Assembly (NCBI RefSeq): GCF_029076845.1
Contig: NZ_JARESE010000070.1
Location: 88,290 to 152,289, forward strand
Direction: 5' to 3'
Length of the DNA: 64,000 bases
Source: Novosphingobium album (ex Liu et al. 2023)
GTDB lineage: Bacteria > Pseudomonadota > Alphaproteobacteria > Sphingomonadales > Sphingomonadaceae
The position numbers and the translations under genes are program-made. This document shows positions 26,718 through 34,730 of this stretch, piece by piece. Each line of letters starts with the position of its first letter. Positions within the stretch are counted from its first letter, which is position 1. A model generated the notes under the pieces. That model was not told where the DNA came from. It saw only the letters and a list, made by a program, of their open reading frames with translations, and searched no databases.

Positions 26718-28310
26718 TCAGTTGGCCAGTTCGGCGGCCTTGGCCGCCTCGCGGTCGCGCAGCATCTTGCGGTGGACCTTGCCGGCGGGGTTCTTGGGCA
26801 GTTCGTCAACGAACTCGACGATGCGCGGGAATTCGTGCTGCGCCAGCTTTTCGCGGGTGAAGTCCTGCAATTCCTTGACGAATTCGTCGCTGGGCGCGCG
26901 GTTGGCGACGACGAAGGCTTTCACCACCTGGCCGCGCTTATCGTCAGGCACGCCGATCACGCCGCATTCCAGCACGTTGTCATGGCGCAGCATGGTGTTC
27001 TCGATCTCGACCGCCGACATCGTCCAGCCGGCCGAGATGATCACGTCGTCGGCCCGGCCGCAGTGATAGAAATAGCCGTCCCCGTCGATCTTCGCGCGGT
27101 CCTTGGTGGTCATCCAGCCGCCGCCGCGCCACAGCATCAGCTCGCCGATCTCGCCGGGGTCGCACAAGCTGCCGTCGGGGCGGTGGACTTCCAGCTTCTG
27201 GCCTGGAACCGCCTTGCCCAGCGAGCCGGGCTTGACGTGGAAATCCTTCGCGCCGGGATAGTTCACCAGCACCACGCCGATCTCGGTGGTGCCGTACATC
27301 GAGCAGGCCGGAACCTTGAAGTATTCGTCGATCCATTCCAGCGTGGCCGGGTCGATCGGTTCGCCGGTGAAGGACAGCTTGTTGAAATGGAAGGTGAAAT
27401 CACCGCCCCTGCCGCTGTTCTTCATCATCCGGTAGTGAGTCGCGGCGGCCGACATGTTGGTGATGCCGAAATCGTCGAGCGCCTTCATCAGCCGCACCGG
27501 ATCGAACCGGCCGGCGAACGTGCCGGTGGTGACGCCCATCGCCAGCGGCGCCAGCGTGCCGTGCCACAGGCCGTGGCCCCAGGCGGGCGAGGAGGGGCAG
27601 AAGAACTCGTCGCCCGGGCGGATGCCGGTGCCGTAGAGCGCGGCGAACATCAGCGTCACCAGCGTCTTATGCGTGTGCTTGACCGCTTCGGGAAGCTCGC
27701 GGGTGGTGCCGCTGGTGTACTGGAACACCGCCATGTCGCCGGCTTTGGTCTTCGGCGTGTAGGTGCTGGGATACTTGGCGATTTCGGCCAGCAGGCTCTC
27801 GTCGGCGACGACGACGCGCGGCGTGCCGTCGGCGTTCGCCACCGAACGGGCGAGATCGGCCTTCTCGGCATTGGTGATAAGGATCGCGGGCGTGCAGTCG
27901 CCCACGCGCAGGCGCAGCGCGTCGGGCCCGAACAGGGTGAACAGCGGCACCGAGATCGCCCCGGTCTGCATCGCGCCGAACAGGCAGACGTAGAACGGCA
28001 GCGAGGGTTCGAGCATGAAGGCGATGCGTTCGCCCGGCTGCACGCCCTCGGCATCGAGCCAGTGCGCGAACTGCGCCGCGCCGGCGGCGATCGTATCGAA
28101 GCTCAGGATCTCGTCGGCGCCCGGCCCATCCGGGCCGTCGGCATGGGCGATGCGCACCGCCGGACGGCCCGAGCCGTCGGCATGGCGCGTGATGCACTCG
28201 TGCGCGATGTTCAGGTGCTCGCGGTCGCCATCGAACAAGTCCCACAGCGCGGCGGAACTGGCGTGCGCCTGGGCGTCCGCATAGCTCGTCAGGTCGGTCA
28301 GTTTCGGCAT
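26718..28310 (-). CDS. AMP-dependent acyl-CoA synthetase/ligase
   Basis: A 530-residue adenylate-forming enzyme that would activate a carboxylic acid with ATP and CoA. The P-loop-like motif is FQYTSGTTRELPEAVKHTH, the A5 motif is MYGTTEIG, and the C-terminal lysine region includes KNPAGKVHRKML. A start at 28310 is chosen because GGAAGGAAGG precedes it; the frame extends further upstream without a ribosome site. It is divergent from the IclR regulator with 118 bases between the genes, and an apparent operator lies in that gap. It is probably the first enzyme of the acyl-CoA pathway encoded by the minus-strand genes. Confidence 0.9.
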   Translation of the reverse strand: MPKLTDLTSYADAQAHASSAALWDLFDGDREHLNIAHECITRHADGSGRPAVRIAHADGPDGPGADEILSFDTIAAGAAQFAHWLDAEGVQPGERIAFMLEPSLPFYVCLFGAMQTGAISVPLFTLFGPDALRLRVGDCTPAILITNAEKADLARSVANADGTPRVVVADESLLAEIAKYPSTYTPKTKAGDMAVFQYTSGTTRELPEAVKHTHKTLVTLMFAALYGTGIRPGDEFFCPSSPAWGHGLWHGTLAPLAMGVTTGTFAGRFDPVRLMKALDDFGITNMSAAATHYRMMKNSGRGGDFTFHFNKLSFTGEPIDPATLEWIDEYFKVPACSMYGTTEIGVVLVNYPGAKDFHVKPGSLGKAVPGQKLEVHRPDGSLCDPGEIGELMLWRGGGWMTTKDRAKIDGDGYFYHCGRADDVIISAGWTMSAVEIENTMLRHDNVLECGVIGVPDDKRGQVVKAFVVANRAPSDEFVKELQDFTREKLAQHEFPRIVEFVDELPKNPAGKVHRKMLRDREAAKAAELAN

Positions 28311-28405
28311 TCGCCTTCCTTCCGGCGCGTCGCTTACGCGAGTCGCGCCTCCTCTTCCGCTTGTGATGGCGGCGCTTTGGCATAATCGCCTTGCTATTGC
28401 AAATG

Positions 28406-28420
28406 TTGAATGATATTCAA
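28406..28420. promoter_or_regulatory. IclR operator candidate
   Basis: TTGAAT-GAT-ATTCAA, a perfect palindrome with 6-bp arms, eight bases before the IclR start and about 96 bases upstream of the acyl-CoA synthetase start. IclR-type regulators bind short palindromes of this size between divergent genes. It is inferred only. Confidence 0.5.
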
Positions 28421-28428
28421 TATATCGA

Positions 28429-29229
28429 ATGATAGAGATCGACGATCCCACCGCCGAAGCCGGCCTTGCCGCCACGGTGAAAGCCAGCAAGGCGCCCGCC
28501 ATCTCGCGCGCCGCCGCGATCCTGCGCCTGCTGGGCAAGCGCGGCACGCCGCTGGGGGTGCAGACCATCGCGCGCGAGCTGGGGCTGGTGCCCAGCACCT
28601 GCCTTTACGTGCTGCGCGCGCTGGTGGAGGAGGAACTGGTCGCCTTCGATGCCGATACCAAGCGCTATTCGCTCGACGCCGGGGTGCTCACGCTGGCGCG
28701 GGCCTGGCTGCGGCGCGATCAGTTCCACGATCTGGCCCAGCCGGTGCTCGACCGGCTGAGCCAGGAGTTCGGCCTGACGACGCTGGGCGTGCAGCTATAC
28801 GGCCTTGATCACATCATCGTCACGGCGATGTCGCAATCGAGCCAGAACTTCCAGCTTTCCACCCAGGTCGGCAGCCGTTTCCCCGCGCTGGTCTCGGCCA
28901 CCGGGCGCTGCATCGCCGCGTTCGGCGAATGGCCGGAGGCGCAGCTCAGGCCGCGCTTCGACAAGCTGCGCTGGGAAGACGCGCCAAGCTGGGAGGAATG
29001 GCGCGCGCAAGTCGCCGAAGCGCGCGCCACCGGCGTCGCGGTCGATCGCGGGCACTACATCTCGGGCGTCACCGTGGTCGCCGCGCCGGTGTGGAAAGCG
29101 CCGGGCCGCCCCAGCCACGCGCTCGTCGCCATCGGCATCGGCAGCGCGGTACGCGGCGAGGGGCTGCCTCGCCTCAAGGAAGCGCTGCTGGCGGCGGCGC
29201 GCAGCCTGAGCGAGCAGTTGTCGGGTTAG
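28429..29229 (+). CDS. IclR-family transcriptional regulator
   Basis: A 266-residue regulator with an N-terminal winged helix (AISRAAAILRLLGKRGTPLG, then ARELGLVPSTCLYVLRALVE) and the IclR effector-binding domain (residues about 95-260, with SATGRCIAAFGEW and the late SHALVAIGIGS). The start ATG is at 28429, just after the palindrome. It is divergent from the acyl-CoA synthetase and most likely regulates the minus-strand acyl-CoA block. The effector would be a pathway acid or its CoA ester; the sequence does not tell which. Confidence 0.9.
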   Translation: MIEIDDPTAEAGLAATVKASKAPAISRAAAILRLLGKRGTPLGVQTIARELGLVPSTCLYVLRALVEEELVAFDADTKRYSLDAGVLTLARAWLRRDQFHDLAQPVLDRLSQEFGLTTLGVQLYGLDHIIVTAMSQSSQNFQLSTQVGSRFPALVSATGRCIAAFGEWPEAQLRPRFDKLRWEDAPSWEEWRAQVAEARATGVAVDRGHYISGVTVVAAPVWKAPGRPSHALVAIGIGSAVRGEGLPRLKEALLAAARSLSEQLSG

Positions 29230-29241
29230 GACGAGATCGTC

Positions 29242-29694
29242 TCAGGCTGGTTTCTTCTTCATCAACACGGTGCGCAGCATCGAGAGCGCCACTTCGCCGC
29301 GCTGGTTGGTCAATTCGTGCTTGAACACGACGATGCCCTGGGTCGGCCGCGATTTCGATTCGCGCAGCTCCACCACTTCGCTGGTGCAAGTGAGCGTATC
29401 GCCGATGAAGGTCGGCCTGGGCGTCACCACCTTGTCGAAGCCCAGGTTGGCGACAAGCGTGCCCACGGTGGTATCGGCGATCGAGAGCCCGACCGCGAGC
29501 GAGAAGGTGAAGGTGGAGTTCACCAGGATCTGGCCGAACTCGCTGGCCCTGGCGGCCTCGGCATCGAGGTGCAGCGGCTGCATGTTGTGCGTCATCGCCG
29601 AGAACAGCAGGTTGTCGGTCTCGGTCACGGTGCGGCTGGGCTGGTGGGTGATCCTGTCGCCCAGCGTCCATTCGTCGAAATAGCGGCCTGCCAC
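29242..29694 (-). CDS. MaoC-like dehydratase
   Basis: A 150-residue single hot-dog protein with the hydratase motif in MTHNMQPLHLDAEAARAS (Asn/His pair) and the following FGQILVNSTFTFSLA helix. The family hydrates 2-enoyl-CoA thioesters. GTG 29694 has a GGAGGAGACG ribosome site; an upstream ATG in frame is open but unlikely. It is convergent with the IclR gene and separated from the dehydratase block by it, so it may be expressed separately. In its place beside the acyl-CoA genes, a second hydratase step is likely. Confidence 0.85.
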   Translation of the reverse strand: MAGRYFDEWTLGDRITHQPSRTVTETDNLLFSAMTHNMQPLHLDAEAARASEFGQILVNSTFTFSLAVGLSIADTTVGTLVANLGFDKVVTPRPTFIGDTLTCTSEVVELRESKSRPTQGIVVFKHELTNQRGEVALSMLRTVLMKKKPA

Positions 29695-29837
29695 CTTGCG
29701 TCTCCTCCCGTGCGTCGCGCCGCCGTTACCCCGCCGAAGCGGACGCGGCAAGCCGGGTGGTGGTCAGCGCCGCGTCACGCGGGCAATCCGGCGGCTGCCG
29801 CCCTTGGGGCCGATCACGCGAGGAATGGGCCCTGACC

Positions 29838-30242
29838 CTAGTTCGCCGCGCGCCAGACCTGCTCGTCGGAAGTCCGCAGCGCTTCCAGCGCTTCCTCCAC
29901 CCGGAACACGACATAGGCCGGATCGCAAGGCTTGCGCAGATAGGCGTTGGCCCCGGCGTAAAGCGCGATGTCCTCGTCCGACTGGCTGCGGCAGCCGGTG
30001 AGCATCAGCACCGGCAGGTTCCACAGCGCTTGGTCGCACCGGATATGCTTGAGCACCGCCACGCCGTGCATTTCGGGCATGTCGCAATCGAGGATGACCA
30101 GATGCGGCCGCATCGTCAGGATCGTGCGCAAGGCGTCATAGCCGTTGCCCAGCAGCCCCACCGCATGGCCCGCGTCCATCAGCGCGTTCTGCAACATGCA
30201 GCCCATCAGGTCATCATCGTCGGCGATCAGGATACGGGCCAT
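29838..30242 (-). CDS. Single-domain response regulator (CheY-like)
   Basis: A 134-residue stand-alone receiver with acidic cluster ILIADDDDL, phospho-Asp52 in VILDCDMPEMHG, threonine in LMLTGCRS and lysine in AYLRKPCDP. It is the last gene of a five-gene phosphorelay operon (34337 down to 29838) and its start overlaps the Hpt gene by 16 bases, which argues for direct partnership. With no output domain it probably acts by protein interaction, or returns phosphate to the Hpt protein. Confidence 0.87.
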   Translation of the reverse strand: MARILIADDDDLMGCMLQNALMDAGHAVGLLGNGYDALRTILTMRPHLVILDCDMPEMHGVAVLKHIRCDQALWNLPVLMLTGCRSQSDEDIALYAGANAYLRKPCDPAYVVFRVEEALEALRTSDEQVWRAAN

Positions 30243-30550
30243 GCCACTCTCCCTTCATGAAACATGATTTCGCGGATCGAACCGATCAGCGCCTCGCGCC
30301 GCTCGGGCGCGCAATTGCGCAGGGCCGCCTCGGATTCCGCCGCGATCGTGCCCAGCCGGGGATCGCCGAACAGCCCGGCGACGCCCGCCAGCTTGTGCAG
30401 CGATGTCACCAGCGCGGCGACGCGCGCCTCGTCCCGGCAGTTCTGCCGTCCGAACTCCCCCAGGGAGCGCAGGCAATCGCGCTTTCGTGCTTCGTACTTC
30501 GCCTGCAGTTCGGGAGATCGAACCGCGGTTTGCATGGTATGCTCGGGCAT
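30227..30550 (-). CDS. Hpt-domain phosphotransfer protein
   Basis: A 107-residue four-helix phosphotransfer protein. The phospho-histidine is His52 in SLHKLAGVAGLFGDPRLG, the standard Hpt motif H-K-L-A/K-G. The ATG at 30550 is preferred, with AGGAG 11 bases upstream; a TTG at 30559 is closer to the site. The gene lies between the hybrid kinase, which also carries an Hpt domain, and the CheY-like gene. Its role would be to pass phosphate between these receivers. Confidence 0.85.
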   Translation of the reverse strand: MPEHTMQTAVRSPELQAKYEARKRDCLRSLGEFGRQNCRDEARVAALVTSLHKLAGVAGLFGDPRLGTIAAESEAALRNCAPERREALIGSIREIMFHEGRVAWPVS

Positions 30551-30689
30551 CTTGTCCAACGCTCCTGTGTTCGCGCCAAAACAATTCGCCTGATAGCGGA
30601 CCTGAATTCTCCGGCCCCCGGTTCCGCCCCTCTTCGAATCCCTTATCGCAAAAATGCGCTCAAATTCGCGTTAGCGGGTCACTGGGGGT

Positions 30690-32756
30690 TTATCCGTGGA
30701 TCGCCGCGGGCTCCCGGCCGGCGCGCCAGCCATCGGTGCTGAGGAAGCCGGCGGTATCGACGCGTAGCGCGTTGAATTCCTGGCAGACGCCGGCCATCGC
30801 CTCCACTTCGAGGCGGCCCGAGCGCAGGTCGCACGTCGCCTCGGCCGCCGCGACCGCCGCCTGCAGCCGGCGCGCGCCAATCATGCCGGCGCTGCCCTTG
30901 AGCTGGTGCAGGCGCCGCCGCCGCACGTCCACGCGCGGTTCCTCGGCCAGCCGGGCGATATCGTGGTATTCTTCAAGCAGGCGGCGCAGCACGCGGCGGA
31001 AATGCCCCTGGTCATCGCCAATCCGCGCCCGCACGTCGGCCACGTCGATGCAGGCGAAAGCCGGCCAGGCATCGCTTGCGGACGGCGCAGCGGCCGGCGC
31101 CCGCCGCTCCGGTCCGGCCCCGTCGCGCGGCTGCGCCTCGACATGCTGGCGGACCGTGGCGACAAGGTGGCCGACATCGAACGGCTTGGGGATCAGCCCG
31201 TCCATGCCGCCCAGCTCGATGCCCGGATCGCGGCCGTTGGAAGCGCCGGCGGTCAGCGCCAGCACGACCGGACGGTCCCGGCCCAGCGCCGCCTCGATCC
31301 GGCGGAAGGCGTCATAGCCGTCCAGCACCGGCATCTGCAGGTCCATCAGGACAAGATCGACCGGACGCGATCCCTGGAGGACGAATTCCACCGCCTCCTG
31401 CCCGTTGGTCGCGGTCTCCACTTCGGCGCCCTGGATCTTCAGGATATGCGCGGCGACTTCGAGATTGATGTCGCAATCGTCAACCAGCAGCACGCGCAGG
31501 CCATCGAGCCCGCGCTCGGCCGGCAAGGGCTCGGCCTGGGGCGCCTGGGAGCGGCGCGCCTCGCGATAGGGTTCGAACGGCAGCTCGATCCAGAACGTGC
31601 TGCCCTGCCCCGGCTCGCTGCTGGCGCCGATCGTGCCGCCCATCAGCATGACAAGCTCGCGCGAGATCGACAGGCCCAGCCCGGTGCCGCCATAGCGCCG
31701 CGTGGTCGAGGAATCGGCCTGCACGAAAGGCTCGAACAGGTGTTCGAGCGTGTCGGGCGCGATGCCGATGCCGGTATCGGCCACTTCGAAGCGCACGCGC
31801 CGGTCCTTGCCCGCCACGCGCAGCGCGACCGAGAGGCGGACCTCGCCGGCTTCGGTGAACTTGAACGCATTGGTCAGCAGGTTGAGCAGGATCTGGTGCA
31901 GCCGCGAGGGATCGCCCATGATCCGCGCGGGCAATTCCCCGGCGACCTGACTGACGAAGCGCACCGGCCGCTCGGCGATCTGCACTTCGACCAGATCGCG
32001 CAAGTCATGCACGACGCTGTGCAGCGAAAAGGGAATCCGCTCGATCGCCATTTCCGACGCGCCGAGCTTGGAGGCATCGAGCACGTTGTTGATGATCGAG
32101 AGCAGCGTCTTGCTCGCCACCTTGATCTTGCCGACGAGATCGGCCTGGCCGGGATCGAGCGCCGTGCGTTCGAGCAGATAGGACAGGCCGATCACGGTGT
32201 TGAGCGGCGTGCGGATCTCATGGCTCATGTTGGCGACGAACAGGCTCTTGGCACGCGCGGCGGCTTCGGCGCGCTCGGCCGCTTCGAGCAGCGACTGTTC
32301 GTAATCGCGCTGCATCGTGTCGGCCAGCGTGCGGAACCGCAGCTCGGCGCTGCGCTGGCGCTCCTCGATGGCGGCGCGGGCCATCGCGCCTTCGATCACG
32401 CGCTGCAACCTCAGGCCGTCGAGGTTCGACTTGGTGACATAGTCGGCCACGCCGCTGCGGATCGCCTCCACGATCAGGCTTTCGGCCTCGTGCAGCGTGA
32501 TCAGGATGACCGGGCAGATCTCCGGCCGATGCCCGACGATATCGGGCATGAGTTCCAGCCCCAGCGCGCCATCGAGCTGGTAATCGAGCAGGATGCAGTC
32601 GAACGCGCCCGCGCCCAGCGCCGCGCGCGCCTCGTCCAGCGAACGGGCTTCGACCATTTCGTATTCGCAGCCTGACTTGCCGAGCAGCCGGACGGTCGTC
32701 TCGCGATCGACATCGTCGTCATCGACCAGCAGGAATCGCGGGCATTCGTGTTCCAT
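30690..32756 (-). CDS. Hybrid histidine kinase, REC-HisKA-HATPase-REC-Hpt
   Basis: A 688-residue soluble multi-domain kinase. Domains in order: receiver (acidic FLLVDDDDVDRET, phospho-Asp58), linker helix of about residues 130-175 likely coiled coil, phosphoacceptor His179 in ANMSHEIRTPLN, ATPase with NLLTNAFKFTE, ADTGIGI and GTGLGLSISREL, second receiver with phospho-Asp472 in LVLMDLQMPVLDG, and a C-terminal Hpt domain with His617 in RLHQLKGSAGMIG. The presence of all relay steps in one chain resembles BarA/EvgS-type kinases but without membrane segments. A GTG at 32768 is an alternative start that overlaps the stop of the preceding gene. Confidence 0.9.
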   Translation of the reverse strand: MEHECPRFLLVDDDDVDRETTVRLLGKSGCEYEMVEARSLDEARAALGAGAFDCILLDYQLDGALGLELMPDIVGHRPEICPVILITLHEAESLIVEAIRSGVADYVTKSNLDGLRLQRVIEGAMARAAIEERQRSAELRFRTLADTMQRDYEQSLLEAAERAEAAARAKSLFVANMSHEIRTPLNTVIGLSYLLERTALDPGQADLVGKIKVASKTLLSIINNVLDASKLGASEMAIERIPFSLHSVVHDLRDLVEVQIAERPVRFVSQVAGELPARIMGDPSRLHQILLNLLTNAFKFTEAGEVRLSVALRVAGKDRRVRFEVADTGIGIAPDTLEHLFEPFVQADSSTTRRYGGTGLGLSISRELVMLMGGTIGASSEPGQGSTFWIELPFEPYREARRSQAPQAEPLPAERGLDGLRVLLVDDCDINLEVAAHILKIQGAEVETATNGQEAVEFVLQGSRPVDLVLMDLQMPVLDGYDAFRRIEAALGRDRPVVLALTAGASNGRDPGIELGGMDGLIPKPFDVGHLVATVRQHVEAQPRDGAGPERRAPAAAPSASDAWPAFACIDVADVRARIGDDQGHFRRVLRRLLEEYHDIARLAEEPRVDVRRRRLHQLKGSAGMIGARRLQAAVAAAEATCDLRSGRLEVEAMAGVCQEFNALRVDTAGFLSTDGWRAGREPAAIHG

Positions 32757-32767
32757 GGCCAGCCCCA

Positions 32768-33193
32768 CTAGACCGGCAAGTCCACCGCCGAACTGTATTC
32801 GCCCAGAAGCCTTGCGAGCCCGGCGAACTTCGGACCGATGCTGGATTTCACCATGTAGCCGGCGACATGCCAGGAATAGGCGGACGAACGGTCGGTCTCG
32901 ACATCCGAGGTGGTGAGCACGAAGATCACGCTGTCGCGCAATTCCGGGCTGCCGCGCACCGCTTCCAGGAATTCGAAGCCGTTCATGCGCGGCATGTTGA
33001 GATCGAGCAGGATGATATTGGGCCGATCAACGCTGGCGTCCGCCCGGCCCAGCAGCTTTTCCAGCCCGGCCACGCCATCGCGCGCGGCGATGACGCGAAA
33101 TTCGCCGGGCACTTTCATCAGCGCCCGTTCGACCATTTCGGCCGTGATATCGTCATCGTCGATAACGAGCACATCCACCTTGTCGTCAGTCAT
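32768..33193 (-). CDS. CheY-like response regulator (Rcp1-like)
   Basis: A 141-residue single receiver with VLVIDDDDITAEM at the N-terminus, phospho-Asp64 in ILLDLNMPRMNGFEFL and switch threonine in FVLTTSDVETD; the conserved lysine is in GYMVKSS. The insertion between helix 2 and strand 3 and the ending resemble Rcp1-type regulators that serve phytochrome-like kinases. The preceding PAS kinase has the corresponding kinase type, and its stop overlaps this gene's start, so the two are almost surely cognate. Confidence 0.88.
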   Translation of the reverse strand: MTDDKVDVLVIDDDDITAEMVERALMKVPGEFRVIAARDGVAGLEKLLGRADASVDRPNIILLDLNMPRMNGFEFLEAVRGSPELRDSVIFVLTTSDVETDRSSAYSWHVAGYMVKSSIGPKFAGLARLLGEYSSAVDLPV

Positions 33194-34337
33194 CGAGATC
33201 CGTCCTTACATAGCGCGGCCAGGAGACGCGGAAGCGCGTGCCGCGCTCCCCGTCGCGGCTGAAGATCGAAATGGCACCGCCGTGGCGATCGACCAGCCGC
33301 TGGACCACCGCGAGCCCGATCCCCGCGCCCGAGCGCTGCGAGGCGGTGAGCGTCTGGAACAGGCGGAACACGCGTTCCTGCGCGGGCTGGGGAATGCCGG
33401 GGCCATCGTCTTCCACCTCGATGATGCATTCGCTGCCTTCGAAATGGGCGCGGATGGCGATATGGCCGTCCTTGCGATCGTGATGCTTGATCGCGTTGGA
33501 AAGCAGGTTGCGGATCACGGTGGTAAGCGGCGTGCGCGCGCCATCGAACGTGTCCTCGGCCAGATCGGTGGTCACGACCAGCCCGGCCGGCGGATTTTCC
33601 AGCTCGATGATCTCCGCGACGATGCGGGGCAGCGAGATCGTCTCCAGCTTGCCGATGCTGCGGCCCGCGCGCGCATAGGCGAGCAGATCGTTGATCAGCT
33701 TTTCCACCTTGCCGATGCGCTCGTCCATCCGGTCAAGATTGCGCAGCACGGCCAGCGGCACGTCATCGCCGCAATCCTCGCGGATGAATTCGATCAGGTT
33801 GGCGATCCCGCGGATGGGCGAGCGCAGATCGTGCGAGGCGACGTAAGTGAATTCCTGAAGCTGCATGTTCGCTTCGCGCAGGCGGATCTCGCCGCGCTTG
33901 CGCTCGGTGATGTCGATGATCGCCGCGCAAGTCATGCGCCCGCCGCTGGTCTCGATCGAATTGAGGCCGATTTCCAGCGGGAACTCGACACCGTCCTTGC
34001 GCAGCCCGGTGAGGTCGCGGCCCTGGCCCATCGCCCGGCCCACGGGCGCGGCGGCATAGCCATCGCGCAAGGTGCGATGGCCGGCGCGGTAGCGGTGCGG
34101 CAGCAGCGCCTCGATCGATTCGCCGACAAGCTCGCCAGGCTCGAACCCGAACATCTCGCTGACGCGCGGGTTCGCGGCGAAGATGCGCCCCGATGCCTCC
34201 ACCAGCAGCATCCCGTGCGGCGCGCTGTCGAAGATGGCGTGAAAGGCGGCGCCGGCATGTTCAAGCCGGGCGCGGTCCGAAACGGCGGCAGGGGCCGCCC
34301 GTTCCTCGGCTTCGCCGCTGACGGGGCCGCTGAACAT
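33186..34337 (-). CDS. PAS-domain sensor histidine kinase, phytochrome-type
   Basis: A 383-residue soluble kinase. A PAS domain (about residues 28-145) includes FDSAPHGMLLVEASGRIFAA and ends in IIDITERKR. The dimerisation domain has phospho-His169 in TYVASHDLRSPIRGI; the ATPase has NLLSNAIKHHD, DDGPGIP and GAGIGLAVVQ. This kinase domain type is shared with bacteriophytochromes. It is the first gene of the phosphorelay operon; its stop overlaps the Rcp1-like regulator start. The PAS ligand is unknown, with light, oxygen or redox as family options. A start at 34337 has no strong ribosome site. Confidence 0.88.
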   Translation of the reverse strand: MFSGPVSGEAEERAAPAAVSDRARLEHAGAAFHAIFDSAPHGMLLVEASGRIFAANPRVSEMFGFEPGELVGESIEALLPHRYRAGHRTLRDGYAAAPVGRAMGQGRDLTGLRKDGVEFPLEIGLNSIETSGGRMTCAAIIDITERKRGEIRLREANMQLQEFTYVASHDLRSPIRGIANLIEFIREDCGDDVPLAVLRNLDRMDERIGKVEKLINDLLAYARAGRSIGKLETISLPRIVAEIIELENPPAGLVVTTDLAEDTFDGARTPLTTVIRNLLSNAIKHHDRKDGHIAIRAHFEGSECIIEVEDDGPGIPQPAQERVFRLFQTLTASQRSGAGIGLAVVQRLVDRHGGAISIFSRDGERGTRFRVSWPRYVRTDLDD

Positions 34338-34730
34338 CTATCGCCCCCCCATGGCGCGGCGCGGCGCGCGAGGGGCGGCGCGGAATTGCGGGAACAGTCT
34401 CGAAGCCATGCCGTCTTCTCCCCGATGCGGCAAAACGCACCCGCTTCACCGATCGACGACTTTCTTAACGGAGATAGGCAGATATCGCGTAAACCCGGAC
34501 GGACGCAGTTTCACCGACGGGGTAATCCCGTAAGAGGTTGTCGGGAAATGCGCGTTTGGCAACGAAATGGGCTCTTCCGCGCATTTCCAGACACCCCATG
34601 CCCCCTGGACTTCCGATGGGCTGTCTGGACGCCGGAGCATGGCCGCCGCGCCGCAAGCCCGATAGGGTCGGCCGGACGCGGGCAAGCGCCCGATCGCAGC
34701 CATAAGCGAAAACCTGGGGAGAGACGAACG
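34338..34730. other. Divergent intergenic region with repeat copy 4
   Basis: 393 bases between the phosphorelay operon (leftward) and the fumarylacetoacetate hydrolase-family gene (rightward). It holds a short palindromic element at 34532-34598. No gene is supported. The promoter of the relay operon should lie in 34340-34530, but no clear -35/-10 pair is seen. Confidence 0.35.
34532..34598. repeat. Intergenic palindromic element, copy 4 (short form)
   Basis: The left end GAGGTTGTCGGGAAATGCGC and the right end CGCGCATTTCCAGACACCCC are imperfect inverted repeats. The right half (AAATG, GGCTCTTCC, then GCGCATTTCC) closely matches the right end of copy 1. It lies in the gap between the relay operon and the next gene. 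Confidence 0.65.

Noticed and set aside
34338..34450. Short open frames in the gap before the relay operon
   Set aside because: Below 70 codons, no ribosome site, no motif and Arg-rich composition; treated as intergenic.
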